Shown here: positions 22,915-35,155 of the stretch, in pieces | Numbering within the stretch: the stretch's first letter is position 1 | Layout of the letters: every line of letters begins with the position of its first letter | From: Meloidogyne chitwoodi | Taxonomy: Eukaryota > Nematoda > Chromadorea > Rhabditida > Meloidogynidae | Assembly: GCA_015183035.1 (NCBI GenBank) | Contig: JACZZP010000008.1 | Coordinates: forward strand, 1,426,001-1,490,000 | Direction: 5' to 3' | Length of the DNA stretch: 64,000 nt | Program-made: the position numbers and the translations under genes | Notes under the pieces: model-generated | The model's input: the letters and a program-made list of their open reading frames with translations, nothing else | Databases searched by the model: none | What the model was told of the DNA's origin: nothing

Positions 22915-25478
22915 TTATTCTTTAATAAAAAGTATAAAATAACCTACCAATAATTTATTGCTGTTAGATTGCGTTTGGTACTTATTTTTTGAATTAGTAG
23001 ATTGCGGAGATAAAGAAGAAGAACAGCTCTCAAACCCATTGCTAATTGATGAATGCGAGAGACGGTTAGGCAAAGGAGAAGAATCAATGCCACTGCTGCT
23101 AGTAACCTCATTTTTAATCGTTGGATTTTCATTGCTGCTATCTTTGTCTGAAATATTTTCTTTATTTTCTTTCACTACTTTGACCTTCTCTTCATTCTTT
23201 TCCATAAAGACATTTACATCATTTTTATTCAAAGATGTTTCATTTTCAACTTTAGTAGTTGGTTCCTTCGTCATGCATTTAATTAAATTTTCACAAGAAT
23301 TTTCTCTTGTTGTTGGAAGTGAACAAATTTTCTGTCCGTACCCTTCTTTTCCGTAGTTTGAATTCTCCTGCGAGATAATAAAATTGACATCAAGATGTAA
23401 CCTACTTATAAAATAAAAAGGAAATGGTAATTTGTAGAAATTATAAAAATAAAAAACTTACGAATGGTTTATAAGTTTAAGTGAAAGATTTACAGCAGAA
23501 TCATAAGTGCGTGCAATGGCAAAATCACGTGCGGTAGAAATATAATCAATTCCCTGGAAAACGAGGCTATAATAATTTTAAAATATTCATAATGAAGTTA
23601 AACTAAGCGCGTATCCACGGGATGGGACCAAGAAGGGTAAATCTAATTTCGACAAGATACATATATGTTCATTTATTTTAGTGGTAAATCCTGAAATATT
23701 AGATACGCCCTAGATTAATACATTAACAAAAACCTTTACTCCAATCAGTTGATAAATATGCGAATCCTTTCCAACCCAGTCTTTCGGGAAAAATAATCTT
23801 TTAAAAATAAAATTAATTGAATAATTAATGAAAACATACGTTGGTCTGACAAATTTAACAGTCTCAATACGATATTTAGTTTCATCATATCTTTTTACTG
23901 GTCTAATGATTAAACGAGGTAATCGCATTGAATTAGAAGCTCTAACAAGCAAATCATTAAAACAAACAGAAGAAAAATCAAAATTGCAAAATATAAAACC
24001 GTCTGATTGATCCTTAGAGAAATTTTTATAAGAATTATTTTGATAATAGAAATAATTTGAAAAATTTAGTTTTAGCCCCTTAATTAAATTTCACATTTAT
24101 GTAGATCTTCAATTTTATCATATTAAGAAAAAATATTATAGACTTTCAATTTTTATTAAAAATACCTTTCGAAGAGAGCTGCAAAGAGCATCAAATGCTG
24201 GCAAGTACAATTCATTATACCATTTAATTGTTTTTTCAAGCTTAACACCTAATTGCAGAGAAAATTCCTCAGCATACAATGCAAATTTTCCTTCTTTTTT
24301 TTCTGGCCTGGAATCTTGCATCTTTTCTCTAATTTGCTGCAACCAACCGAGCAATTCCTTTCTAAAGAATAAAGTAAATAAATGATTAAGAAAATATTTA
24401 AAAATATTTTAAATTTATTATTTTTGAAAGTCGGCAATCATGGACAATTGGGGCTATACCCCAAATATTACAGTGGCATAGTAAAAACGTGTTTTTAGGG
24501 GTTATCGAGGTCGCTGATTACGAATCTGATCTTATCACTAATCCTTATCATTTTAACAGTAATTTAAAAATCAGATTTTATCATGGATATTTTCCAAATT
24601 ACTAAACTTATTAATACAAAAGAATCTGCTATTCAATATTTACAATAAAGTCATTTTACGGTCTGTACCCCCACTATGCCCATCATGTAATCAGCAAATT
24701 AGCTAAAATCTTGATAAAATCTGTGATTTTAAAAATTAGTAATAAGAAAAAACTAATATCAGATTCGTAATCAGCGCCATCGATAAACCCTAAAAACACG
24801 TTTTTACTATGCCACTGAGAATATTTGGGGTGGAGCCCCAATTGTCCAAGATTGCCTGAAAGTCATACTTTTCTGGTGTTGGATATTCGAGCTCTAAACC
24901 CCAACGGAATGAATCTACAACTTCAATAAAATATTCGTAAATCTTTCGAAAGTCGAGTAACAAATTTGCTTCAGTCTGTTTAACACTAAGATTTTCATTA
25001 TCATAACGAGCATAAAATCGTTTAAGCAATATTCTCTTCCCAAATTTTGCGTAAGCTAATCCAGCATTAGAAAGTGGTTGTGTATAACGTTTCATATTAC
25101 ATAAATTCTCTAGAGTAAGGCATCTGCTGATTGTTTTTAAATAAATGTAAATTAATCTAAACAAAAATAAAATATAGAAAATACCTCGAAGTATCAGTAA
25201 AACGCATTTTGTCTAAATCACAATGTTCACCAGCGCCAATAGTTATGTCAAAGGGAGCTATTGTTGAACAGTTCTTTATACTAAAAATGATGTAGAAATA
25301 TAGTTTAATCTAACTAAAAACCTAAATCATTCAATTTCTCTTAAATAAATTTTACTTTGGATAAAACTAACTCTTTTATCACATAATTCTTATAGTCATC
25401 AATGGTTCGTATAATATACAAAGCGAGCGCCTCTGAAACGCCAAAATTATCAGGATTAATTCCAATAGAAGGAGGCAT
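22915..25478 (-). CDS. MYG1-like module A (degenerate MYG1 exonuclease relative)
   Basis: Start at 25476-25478: [20 protein letters not shown], then [54 protein letters not shown] with [84 protein letters not shown] and [20 protein letters not shown]. This follows full-length MYG1 (UPF0160), a mitochondrial/nucleolar 3'-5' RNA exonuclease, from end to end. The catalytic HCDE (here GVSE) and YDHHQ (here FTDTS) motifs are missing, so exonuclease activity is unlikely. After the domain comes a 110-residue low-complexity Ser/Asn/Glu/Lys tail. The frame ends at 22915 if unspliced, or a TTG-GTAGGT donor at about 22943 could join it in phase to module B. One intron carries a 424 bp MITE 12-13 bases past its donor. 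Exon joins were checked for phase throughout. Confidence 0.65.
24425..24864. mobile_element. hAT-like MITE, copy 1 (with 8 bp target-site duplication)
   Basis: Element 24433-24856 (424 bp) flanked by perfect 8 bp duplications TGAAAGTC at 24425-24432 and 24857-24864. Terminal inverted repeats start GGCAATC and continue GGACAATTGGGGCT with few mismatches for about 80 bases. The interior also folds back (AAAACGTGTTTTTAGGGGTT near both ends). An 8 bp duplication is typical of the hAT superfamily. It has no coding capacity and is inserted in an intron of MYG1-like module A. Confidence 0.85.
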
Positions 25479-25814
25479 TTAAGAAATTAATAAATTACAA
25501 ACATAACAGAAGTATAAAAATACTACATACAAAAATATTAATAAAAACCCTTAAAAGTTTTTAAAATAAACTTCATCAAAAATAAATATTGTAATATAAC
25601 GATGAATTAACTTAACTAAAATTATTGTTTATCCATAAAATTCAATTATTTAAAATCAAAAATGTTCAAAAAATTGTGATACTTATTTTATGTGAAAAAT
25701 TTGACCTTCTTTAATATATTTATTATAATCATCAATAAAATAAGTACCATAAATATATATCGCCGCAGAATTTTTAATTAATTTTAATCACTTCGTTATA
25801 CATACATATATAAT
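25479..25814. other. Gap between CHMP5 and MYG1-like module A
   Basis: 336 AT-rich bases. No gene, repeat or clear acceptor immediately before the module A start. The spacing fits an operon gap but does not prove it. Confidence 0.4.
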
Positions 25815-26778
25815 TTAAGTCGCAGGAATTTTCGGAAGCCCAAATTCATCAACAGGAACTCCATGGTTGGTAACGGCCTTTAAAAAATAATGAATATAAC
25901 TATTATAGTAATAAATATCTATACAATGTTAACAAAATAAAATTAAAATAAACACCAATTCATCAACGAAAATTCATGGTTAATCAACTAAATATCAAAT
26001 TTAAAAAATATACCGTAGGCGCCGCTGGAACTCTGGTTGGAACACTTGGTGCAGAAATTGCTTCATCCAAATAACTCGTGTCCCCATCAGCTTCAAGTTC
26101 ATCACCCAAGGCCTCAAGCTCAGCCTCAAGATCAGCCTCGTCAATCTCAATTTAATAAATAATCAAAATAATTTAAAAACATACATCAGGGGTATCATAC
26201 TGCACCGAAAGTGCATCCTGAACTTCATTATTCATTTCAAGCATTTCTTCCATATCATCCTGAAGATTTTCTATCTTGTCAATGTTCAACTTCTTTTGTT
26301 CTTTCTTCATTGCAACAAGTCCAGATTGCATCGCTGCAACTGTAATCTAAATGTTTTGTCAAGTTTATTGGTTTAACAATGAGGAGACCTTGGTTACATT
26401 AATTTTTAAAACTATATAATTAACCTGATTATCCTTCATAGATTGAATGGCAAAATTCCCTTGCTCCATGTTAAAAGACTGAGTAGATAGCTGATCACGT
26501 TGATTTTCATAAGTCTTTTTCTGCTTCATTATCCTTTTTTAATAAAAATCATGTACTTATTTAAAATATAAATTTTACCTTAATGCTTTTTGTTTGACAA
26601 GATTTTTTGAAGGTCCTTCTCGCATTTTCTTCATTTGATCGCGCATTTTAACAAGCTCACCTTCTAATTGTGCAATTTTTTTGTCCAATGATTCACCACG
26701 TGCGTCAATAGTCGATATAGCATCAGTCAAGTTCGGAGGGGGAGGCTTTGGTTTTGAAGAACCAAATATTCTATTCAT
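25815..26778 (-). CDS. vps-60: CHMP5 / VPS60, ESCRT-III-associated protein
   Basis: CHMP5 is a charged multivesicular body protein that recruits LIP5 to regulate VPS4 in endosomal sorting. Start at 26776-26778: [20 protein letters not shown], then [14 protein letters not shown] helix 1 ([20 protein letters not shown]), [40 protein letters not shown] and [20 protein letters not shown]. Next come the acidic [33 protein letters not shown] and the terminal [13 protein letters not shown] with the stop at 25815-25817. This parallels human CHMP5 almost residue for residue. About 220 residues in five exons. It shares the intergenic region at 26779-27394 with the divergently transcribed smk-1. Confidence 0.95.
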
Positions 26779-27394
26779 TTAAAAAGTAATAAGATCCCAG
26801 GATTGGGTTTAAAAAAGTTAACTGAAATGATAAAATAGGATAATCCTAATGACATTAAGACAATTGTACATTGTGACAATTGTACAGTAATAAGTGGTGT
26901 ATTATTTAACGGGACCTGTACATTTCGTCGAACAAAATTGCACGACATTTCGCCTCTACAGCAAAAAACTACATTTCGTTTACCCGAGCCAACGATTTTT
27001 TGCCGTTGGGACGAAATGTCGTGCAATTTGATAAATAAGGAAAAATCCGACAAATTGTATTTGGAACAAGAGAAACTGTTGATAGTACGTCTTTGTTCTG
27101 AACAATCCCGACATCTGCTCGTTTACTACCATTATGATTAATAATAATATACATACGTAATAGAGTATAATTTATTAATAATAAATTAAGGATTTATTCT
27201 TTCCTCCATTATATCCTGCAAATCCCCTATTGCTACTCTAAATCCTAAAATAGCAGGATTTTACCATAGAATTCTGAAGATACCTCCAGCGCCCTGGTCT
27301 GCGCCACACTCTAGTACCGTTTACATTAATTTTTTGCGTTGTCTTGAATGTTATGCAACAATATCAATTTTTTATTTTAAGTTAAAAAATATTT
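26779..27394. promoter_or_regulatory. Shared upstream region of vps-60 and smk-1
   Basis: About 615 bases between divergent genes, so it should hold both promoters. It contains a perfect 18 bp inverted repeat and several CATTTCG units described separately, a GACAATTGTAC repeat near 26860-26885, and otherwise mixed sequence that is less AT-rich than most gaps here. No TATA box was assigned. Confidence 0.5.
26935..27029. repeat. Perfect 18 bp inverted repeat with inner hairpin
   Basis: Left arm 26935-26952 and right arm 27012-27029 are exact reverse complements (AAATTGCACGACATTTCG). Between them lies a smaller stem, CCAACG / CGTTGG at 26989-27009. CATTTCG also occurs at 26921 and 26972. Could be a transposon remnant or a structured regulatory element. 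Confidence 0.7.
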
Positions 27395-30300
27395 ATGGAG
27401 TCAGAAGCATCAGTTGTTTCTACAACATCATCAACTAATTTAATGAATGTAAAAATTGAAACGGAAATTGTGGATAAGGATGATCACGTAGATGAACTCG
27501 AAAATAGTGCAAATTCAACCCAAAAAGATGATGAAGTTCTCATTAAAAATAAAACAAACGATGAGGACGATGCCGTTCAACTTATTGAAGGGCTTGCAAA
27601 ACCTTCTTCTGCTTTGGAGAAAGTTGATTTTGTTCGAGTAAGTCTACTTATTAGTGATGTATTTTTTAAAATTTATAAAAGGATTCACGGAATCGTGTAA
27701 AGCTTTATGTTCTCTGTGATCAGCGCGCATGGGACGATAGGGGTACTGGGCATGTGGCCTGTCTTCCTTCACCAGAAAATAACAATACTTGGTGCGTGGT
27801 TGTTCGACTTGAGTCTAATGGTTATTTATTTTTTGATTTAACTTACAATTAGCACTCTTTAGAGCGTAATGTATTGGAATCAAAAATTATCGCGGAAACA
27901 ACGTATCAAAAACAACAAGGTACTTTAATTGTTTGGTCCGAGACGGATGCAGTGGATTTGGCGTTGAGTTTCCAAGAAAAGTCTGGTTGTACAGATTTAT
28001 GGGAGAAAATTTGCAAAATACAGGGTCGCGATCCTGATGCAGAAACTGAGGTATATCATTTTTTGAATCATTTTCTAGTATTTAAATAAGGAAGAAACTG
28101 AATGCGATGAACAAGATACGCCTAGTGATAGCAGGTATTTTTTATTTATTTAAATTTTTCAACTTTATTGTTTTTTCTTAGTACTTCTGTTATTTCAAAT
28201 GTTACTGGAGTTCCACCATGTACTTTACAAAATCTTGGAGAACTTGAACAAGCTCTTTCTAATTCAATGTTTGCCAATAGCCAACGCGAGAAAATGTCCA
28301 ATGCAATAATACAGAATAGGTTTTTTTAACCTTTTAAATTTAGAAATTTGGTTTATGTGTTTACTTTAACGATTTTAAATATTAAAAACTTCAGCTATAT
28401 TCCCAAGCTTTGTGATATGTTCTCCATTAGTGAGGATTTAGAAAATAAAGAGGCACTGCAACAAATGGCGTCTATTGCAAAGAATCTTTTTCTTCTTAAC
28501 AATAATGCTGTGTTGAATGAACTTGTTGAAGATAAATATTTCAAGTAATTTTTAGATAAATAAATTCATTTAATATTTTTATAGAAGTATTGTCGGAATG
28601 TTAGAATATGATGCTTCTTTGTCTGAATCTAAAATGCATAGAAGTTTCCTCTGGGAACGCTCTCGTTTCAGAGAAGTTTTGCCTATCAGTTCTAGCGAAT
28701 TAAAAGCAAAGATACATCAGACCTATCGTCTCCAATATGTCCAGGTATTATTTGACAATAGATTTTTAATCTATAAAATTAGGATGTTTGTCTTCCTGCA
28801 CCTTCAATATTTGAAGAGAATCTTTTAACAGTTTTGAGTAGTCATCTATTTTTTATGCGTGCTGAGATTGTCAATTCTCTCTTGGTTTAGTTTTAATCTT
28901 TTTTATTTACAGTTTATTTTTTCAGAATGACAAGGAATTAATGCAAAAGCTCTTTGAAGGCTTACGTAATCCTAATATAACTCCTGATAGACAGAGGGAT
29001 TTGACTAACTTTCTTAAAGAATTCTGCTCATTTGCACATTCGCTTCAACCGAATGGTCCGCAAGGACGTGAACAATTTTTCAAAGTATGCTTTTTCGATT
29101 TTTTTATAATTAAATAATTTTTGTTTTGTATAGAGTTTTTGAACCAAAATTAAAAATTAAGTAAAAACCATAATCTAGATTTATTCAACTTTAATAATTT
29201 GTTTACATTTTGAATTGTATTCAGACGTTGATGGCAAACGATGTTCTTGGTATAATTGATCCATGTATTAGTAGCCCATTAGCATCAACAAGAACAGCAA
29301 CAGTTGAACTATTGTCAATAATTGTAGATTTTAATCCGCAAATATTTCGTGATTTTCTCGTCAGACAATTTCGAATCATTCCTGAGTCAAAAAATGTAAT
29401 TTGAATTTTTGTAAATTTGTTAAAATTACCGTATATAATCATTCTAGAACTCGTTACTTATCAATAAACTAATTAATCACATGCTTAGTGATAAAGACCC
29501 TGAATTTACTTCAGCCCATCAAATAGCTAATGCCATTCGAATTTTGTTGGATCCTGAGAGTATTGTTTCGGTAATTTTTTATAACTTTTAAATAAATTTA
29601 ATTATAATATTTAGAAAGGGGAAAAAGGAGAATTTTTACAAATGTTCTATAAAAGAGCAATGAACACACTTTGCACGCCAATAATCGAAAATGCTAATAA
29701 TGGTCATATAATTTCTGGTAGATAATAAAACATATTTTGTTTTACTATATTTTCTTTTTAGATACTTATTATATGTCAAACAAATTAACACTTGTTATTG
29801 ATTTGCTTTGTTTTTTTGTCGAACACCATGGGTATAATATGCGTACTTATGCTATACAGAGAGGAATGCTTCATTCTGTTCTTGTCTACCTAAAATGCAA
29901 ACACCATTTTCTAGCTCATTGTGCGTTAAATAGATATATTTCTATTTTATTTTAATAATTTAAGGTGCTTTGCGATTACTGAGGCGAATTATTGGTTTAA
30001 AAGATGTTTGTTTTGAACAAAATTATCAATCTATATTTTTCTATTTAGGATATTTACGTTCGCCACATTTGCGATAAATCCGTCTTGGATCCTGTTGTTG
30101 ACTGCTTTGTAGCGAATGGGTCACGCTATAATTTACTTAACTCTTCTTTGATCGAATTGTTTGAGTATATTCGAACGGTATTTATGTTAATTTTTTATAT
30201 AGAAATAAATTTTAAATTTTATTGCTTTAAAAATGAAAAAAAAATACAGGAAGAAATTCGTCCACTAATGCAATATGTAGTACAAAATCACTGGGAGAAA

Positions 30301-31336
30301 ACATTTAGCAAGGTGGAATATGTGCGCACATTTTCAATAATGAAGACTCGTTGCGCACAGTTTGCCGATTCCAGTTCTGCTTTCTCATTTGAACGAGATT
30401 CCGCATCTAAAGAGAATTCTGGGATGGCAATGACGCCTCCACCTAACTCACAATGGAGAAAGGAGCGTGAACATGACGATGAAGAATTGTTCTTTAGCAA
30501 AGAAGATGAGGATGAGATGGTGGGATTTCACATTTTTCTGTATTAAAACATAAATTTAGCCTGCACCACAATTGCGTAAAGCAGGTATGGAACCAATGTT
30601 TCCTTCACTGGCCAATCGAAAGCGCAAAGGTTTTATTTTTTATTAGATATTAAAAAATTATTTTAAGCTCTCGATGAAGAGGATAACATTTCTTCAGTAT
30701 TTGGGGGCAATATCACTCCACCGGCAGGATCAAATGTTCGTATATCAAAAATTATGATTCGAATGAATACAAAAGAGATTTCTCATCGGCAATCTGTTTT
30801 ACAACAACCACAACAAGTAAATGCTACAAATGATAATGAATTGGTAATCAATTTTTTGTAATAAAATATATTGCATATATTAAATTAAAATATTTTAGCC
30901 ACCTTTTGATAATTCAAAAACCCAACTGCAGAAAGTGACGAGTGTATCTGAATCTAATGCTAGTTCAGCGTCGAGCAGTACAGATCATACAATCATAACA
31001 ACCAGTTTATCTTTGCCTTCTCCAGCAATAACACTCAAACGACCATTGGTTGATTATGATCTCAGTGATGACGATGATGAAGATAATGGAGGAAATGGCC
31101 AAGAAACAAAAAATTCAAAATCTTCATCTCGATCACAAACAAAGATAATCATTGATGGAGAAAAGCAACCTAACAAAATACTCAAATTATCAACAGACGA
31201 AACACCACCAGACTCTTCAAGAGATACTTCATCTCCTCCTCCTGATCCAGAACAGAAGGGAAGTGATCGAATGAGTGGTGGAGGAAGAGGGGGTGGAAAT
31301 GGACAGCAACAACAAGACATTTCGACATCATCTTAG
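27395..31336 (+). CDS. smk-1: PP4 regulatory subunit 3 (SMK-1 / SMEK)
   Basis: SMEK proteins are regulatory subunits of protein phosphatase 4; in C. elegans SMK-1 is a nuclear co-regulator of DAF-16 in stress and lifespan. Starts [20 protein letters not shown] with an acidic N-terminal extension. The EVH1/RanBD-like domain follows: [63 protein letters not shown] and [12 protein letters not shown]. Then come the conserved SMEK armadillo region ([48 protein letters not shown] segment, [37 protein letters not shown]) and the acidic motif [13 protein letters not shown]. The C-terminus is Ser/Gly/Gln rich and ends QQQDISTSS at the stop 31334-31336. The order matches human PPP4R3 throughout. About 16 exons; in one intron a GTTATT donor pairs best with the CTCTTTAG acceptor to keep frame. 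Confidence 0.93.
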
Positions 31337-31823
31337 ACAAAAGTATTTATTTGTATTTGTGTATGAATCTCTGCTATCTTTCTTTTTTCCTTTTTTTGCG
31401 GCCTTTCACATCTCATACATTATCATTTTAGAATGGAAAAATGAAATTTTTTTTAATAAATTAGAAAAATATTTAGTCCATTTTCTAAAATTATATATTT
31501 TACTTTCCCTTTTGTCTTTGTTTTTCCTCATATTACTTTTTATTAAGGAATACATATTCAAAATATAAAGTTGCTATTTTTATCTAATGGATTTATTTTT
31601 TAAATTTAATGTCATTTTTGAATTAATAAATATAAAATGTATTTGTGGTAAATAATACCTATATTAAGTTGCTAATTATTCTAAATAAATGCATTTTTAA
31701 TATTATTATTTAGTGACTTTTTAATAGAAATAGGTAATATACATATTATGTTAATTAAATTAGGATTTAAATTTATTTGCAATTTTAAAGAAATTTAATA
31801 GAATTAATTAATTATTAATGTTC
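31337..31823. other. 3' flanks of smk-1 and the convergent chitinase gene
   Basis: About 490 AT-rich bases between convergent genes. It holds both 3' UTRs; nothing else is visible. Confidence 0.4.
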
Positions 31824-33712
31824 TCATTTTTCATAATTTTCTTTTGATGAAATAGGAATTAGTGGTCCTTTAATTCTTCCCAATCTGCGTGCAATTGTTC
31901 CAATTAAAGGGTAAATACCTAAAATTAAAATTTTTTTAATTACTTTAAAAAATATATATTTTATTTTTACCATCAACGCTATCTGTGCATTGTCCATTAA
32001 AATCATCAAAATCCAAAGTCCAAACATAAGCACCACCATAACCATTTGCTTTTATCCAATCAATCTATATTTTTATTAATTATTTTAATTATTTTTTTAC
32101 CTTTGCTTTAAAACTTCGAATATTATCATAACTGAACCATTGGTCTTTATTATAAACGAGAAAAGGAACTTTGGCATCCAAATCAAAAGAATGTTTAGAT
32201 CCATTAATTATCATTTCACACAACTTTTAAAAATAAAAAAAATAAATTTAAATAATAATTACTTCATAATAAGCTCCAATCCCTTCTGATTTAACAAATT
32301 TTGTTGGTTTTGAAGAGCCAATTGCATTTATTCCTACTATTTTTCTTTCTCTATTAAATTTTGAGATTGTCCATCCATGTCCTTTTAAATATAATATTTT
32401 AATTATTTTTAAAAATTTACCATAAGTTGGAAATCCAATAACAATTTTCTTTTTTGGCATTCCCTCAACAAACCAATATTCAGCTGCTGAATTCTTAAAA
32501 ATAAATAAATATAATTTTTATAAATAATTTATAAACTACTATATTTAATTCATCTTTTGTAAATAATGGTGAATTATATCCTGTAACATTTTCAGTACTA
32601 ATGTGGAAGTCATAAGTCATTAAATTAACAAATTCTACATAACTATAAAATTAAATATATTATTTTATTTAAAAATAGAGATAATAAGAGAGAGAGAGAA
32701 AAAGAAGTTTTCTATTAAATTAATAAAATATTTTTTTATTTTTCCTTTTAAAAAAATTACAAACTTTGATATATTTTTAATATCATAAACTTCTTTTGCT
32801 GTTTCAATTCCTGCTGAAACAGCTGCAGTTATAATTAATTTTTCACAATTATTTTTTTTATCTTCAATAAATGCTTCAGAAAATTCCTTTTTTTTATAAA
32901 AATTATTTTTATTTTATTTATTTATTTTTTACCTTAAAAAGTAAATTAAAATTTTCTTTATTTTTTGGATATTCATAATCTATATCAATTCCATCAAATA
33001 AATATTTTCTCATAAAATTAATTGATAAAGTAATAAATATTTTTCGATTTTCTTTACTAAAAATAATAAATTTATTTAAAAATAAATATTATTATTTAAT
33101 TACCTAGACATCATTTCCTCAAAAAGATTTGTTTGGCTAAAAGTCCAACCACCAAAAGATATTAATATTTTAAGTGATGGATCATAATTCTTTTTTTAAA
33201 TTAATTTTATTTTTTTAATTATTTAATTAATTATACTTTAAGTTCAACAATACGTGCATATAATCCTTTAGGATCAGAATTATTTGGTAAATCAGATGAA
33301 TCTGTTACACTATTTTTAAAAATATATTATTATATAATTTTATATTTTTTTTACAATGGAATAAAACTTGAATTAAATTGAGCAAAAGCATAAATAATAT
33401 GAGTACATAATCCTGTAACATAATATTCAGGTATATATTTAGCTCTTCCTTCCCTATTTTGTGACCAATTTGTAAAATAACAAGGACGTAAATATCCAAT
33501 TGTTTCACCAACAAAATCACATATTCTTTTATTATTAACTTTAAATTAAAATTTAAAATATTAAAAAAAAATTAAAATTAATTAATTTAAAATTATTTTA
33601 TAATTATTTAAAAATTAAAACAATTTTTAATTGTTGAAGTATCTTTTAAGCAAATTATTTTTTCAAATAAATTTAATTGAAATAAAAAAACTAAAATAAT
33701 TATTAATTTCAT
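31824..33712 (-). CDS. Secreted GH18 chitinase
   Basis: A family 18 glycoside hydrolase expected to cleave chitin, which in nematodes is found in the eggshell and pharynx. Start at 33710-33712 with signal peptide [20 protein letters not shown]. Then: [20 protein letters not shown] (first beta strand, CYFTNW), [40 protein letters not shown] (SxGG motif), and the catalytic strand [13 protein letters not shown] with the DGxDxDxE residues intact (Tyr replaces the common Trp before Glu). Next [57 protein letters not shown] and [11 protein letters not shown], ending ISSKENYEK at 31824-31826. About 430 residues in roughly ten exons. No chitin-binding domain was seen at either end. The catalytic residues suggest an active enzyme. 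Confidence 0.88.
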
Positions 33713-34741
33713 TTTTTTATTAATTTAAAAAATATATTTTAATTTATAAAAATATTTTGTTTATTTTTAAATAAATTATTAAAATAATAAAAAATTAAAT
33801 AAAAAAAAACAGTTGTATCAATAAAATAAAATTCTTCCCTAAAAAAATATATTTAAATATATATTTTACGTAAAATATTAAAAATAAAAAAAAATAATTT
33901 TTTATTCAACTGTTAATTCTTTTTTTAGATAAGTAAATGCAAATCAGCAAATTTTTTAAGTCAACCAATTTTAAAAATTTTGATTTTTAATTTTTATATT
34001 TTTTTAAATTAATTATTTTCTTTCTTTTTTTTTAATTATAAATTAAATTAATTAATTATTTTTTAAATATTTATTTATTTAAAAAAATTAATTAATATTA
34101 AAATTTTTATTTTTATTTTTCATATTTATTAAATCCATTTTCTTTATTAAAAAAATAAATCAGCGTAAAAATAAATAAATAAATCCATTCCTGTTTTATA
34201 TTAATTCTTCTATTACATTGTAAAAACTGTGCAGAAAAATAAAAAAGAATGGAAAAATATTTATATAAATCCTTAATTTTAGTTTTTAAGTACTAAATAA
34301 AATTGTTGTAATATTTAAAAGAAGGAAAATTTAATATATTATTTAAGAAAAAGAAAAAATTATTTATTTTTTTTAATAAATATTTTATTAAATTTTATAT
34401 AAAAATAATTATTATTTTATTAAAATTTAAAAATAAAATTTAATTATTTTTTTTTGCAAAAATTAATTTTTATTAAAAAAAAAGAATAATAATAATGCAT
34501 CAGTGAACAATAAATTTAAGTAATTTTTCGAGATTTTACGTGTATATAAAATAAATATTAAAAGAAGATCAATTTATTTTTATATCCTTTTATTTATTTT
34601 CCAGTCCTTATTAGAGAAAAAGAAGAAGCAAATTATTTTATCCAAATTATTTTTTAGTCGGCCGATAATTAAATAAAAATAAAATTTAATTTATTATTTC
34701 TTTAATAAATTAAAATATATTTATTAAATATTTTTAAGAAA
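33713..34741. other. AT-rich region between divergent chitinase and ground-like genes
   Basis: About 1 kb with very low GC; should hold both promoters. A TATAAA-like string (TGTATATAAAATAAA) lies at 34540-34554. No other structure seen. Confidence 0.4.
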
Positions 34742-35155
34742 ATGTTAAAAATAATTTATTTTATTAAAATATTAATAATTTTTTTATTATTTTTATTTAA
34801 TTATATTAATTCACAAAATAGTTGTTATATTAATGATTCTGGATTTACTTGTTGTAATAAACAATTAGGTAATTTAAATTAATTATTTATTTATTTATTT
34901 TTAGAAAGTGCAATGAAAAAAGCAATGAGTGGTAAAGATTTACTTTCCTCAGCTAATCATATTCAAAAAATGGCTGAAGGATCACTTGGAGGAAAATTTG
35001 AAACTGTTTAGAAATTAATTTTATTTTTAATTTTAATTTTATATAAATTAAAGGTTGTTGCTTTTGATGATTTTGCTCATAAATCACATTTTAAAGAAGG
35101 AAAATCATGCAAAGTTGAAAAGAATGGACAATATGCATTAGCATGGCAACCTTAA
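34742..35155 (+). CDS. Secreted ground-like domain protein
   Basis: Three exons with agreeing phases. The first gives a long hydrophobic signal peptide (MLKIIYFIKILIIFLLFLFN, YINSQ) and SCYINDSGFTCCNKQL; the second gives AMKKAMSGKDLLSSANHIQK and MAEGSLGGKFET; the third gives VVAFDDFAHKSHFKEGKSCK and VEKNGQYALAWQP, stop 35153-35155. The CC near the start, the GGxFxxVVAFDDFAHKSHF core, a single Cys near the end and the terminal WQP match the nematode ground-like domain (PF04155), a family related to warthog/groundhog hedgehog-like proteins but lacking the Hint part. About 112 residues. These proteins are secreted and often linked to cuticle or epithelium; the exact role is unknown. Confidence 0.75.

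Noticed and set aside
24420..24870. MITE thought to interrupt a coding exon of MYG1-like module A
   Set aside because: A GTATGA donor lies just before the insertion and a CTTTAG acceptor after it, and the frame is kept across, so the insertion is intronic.
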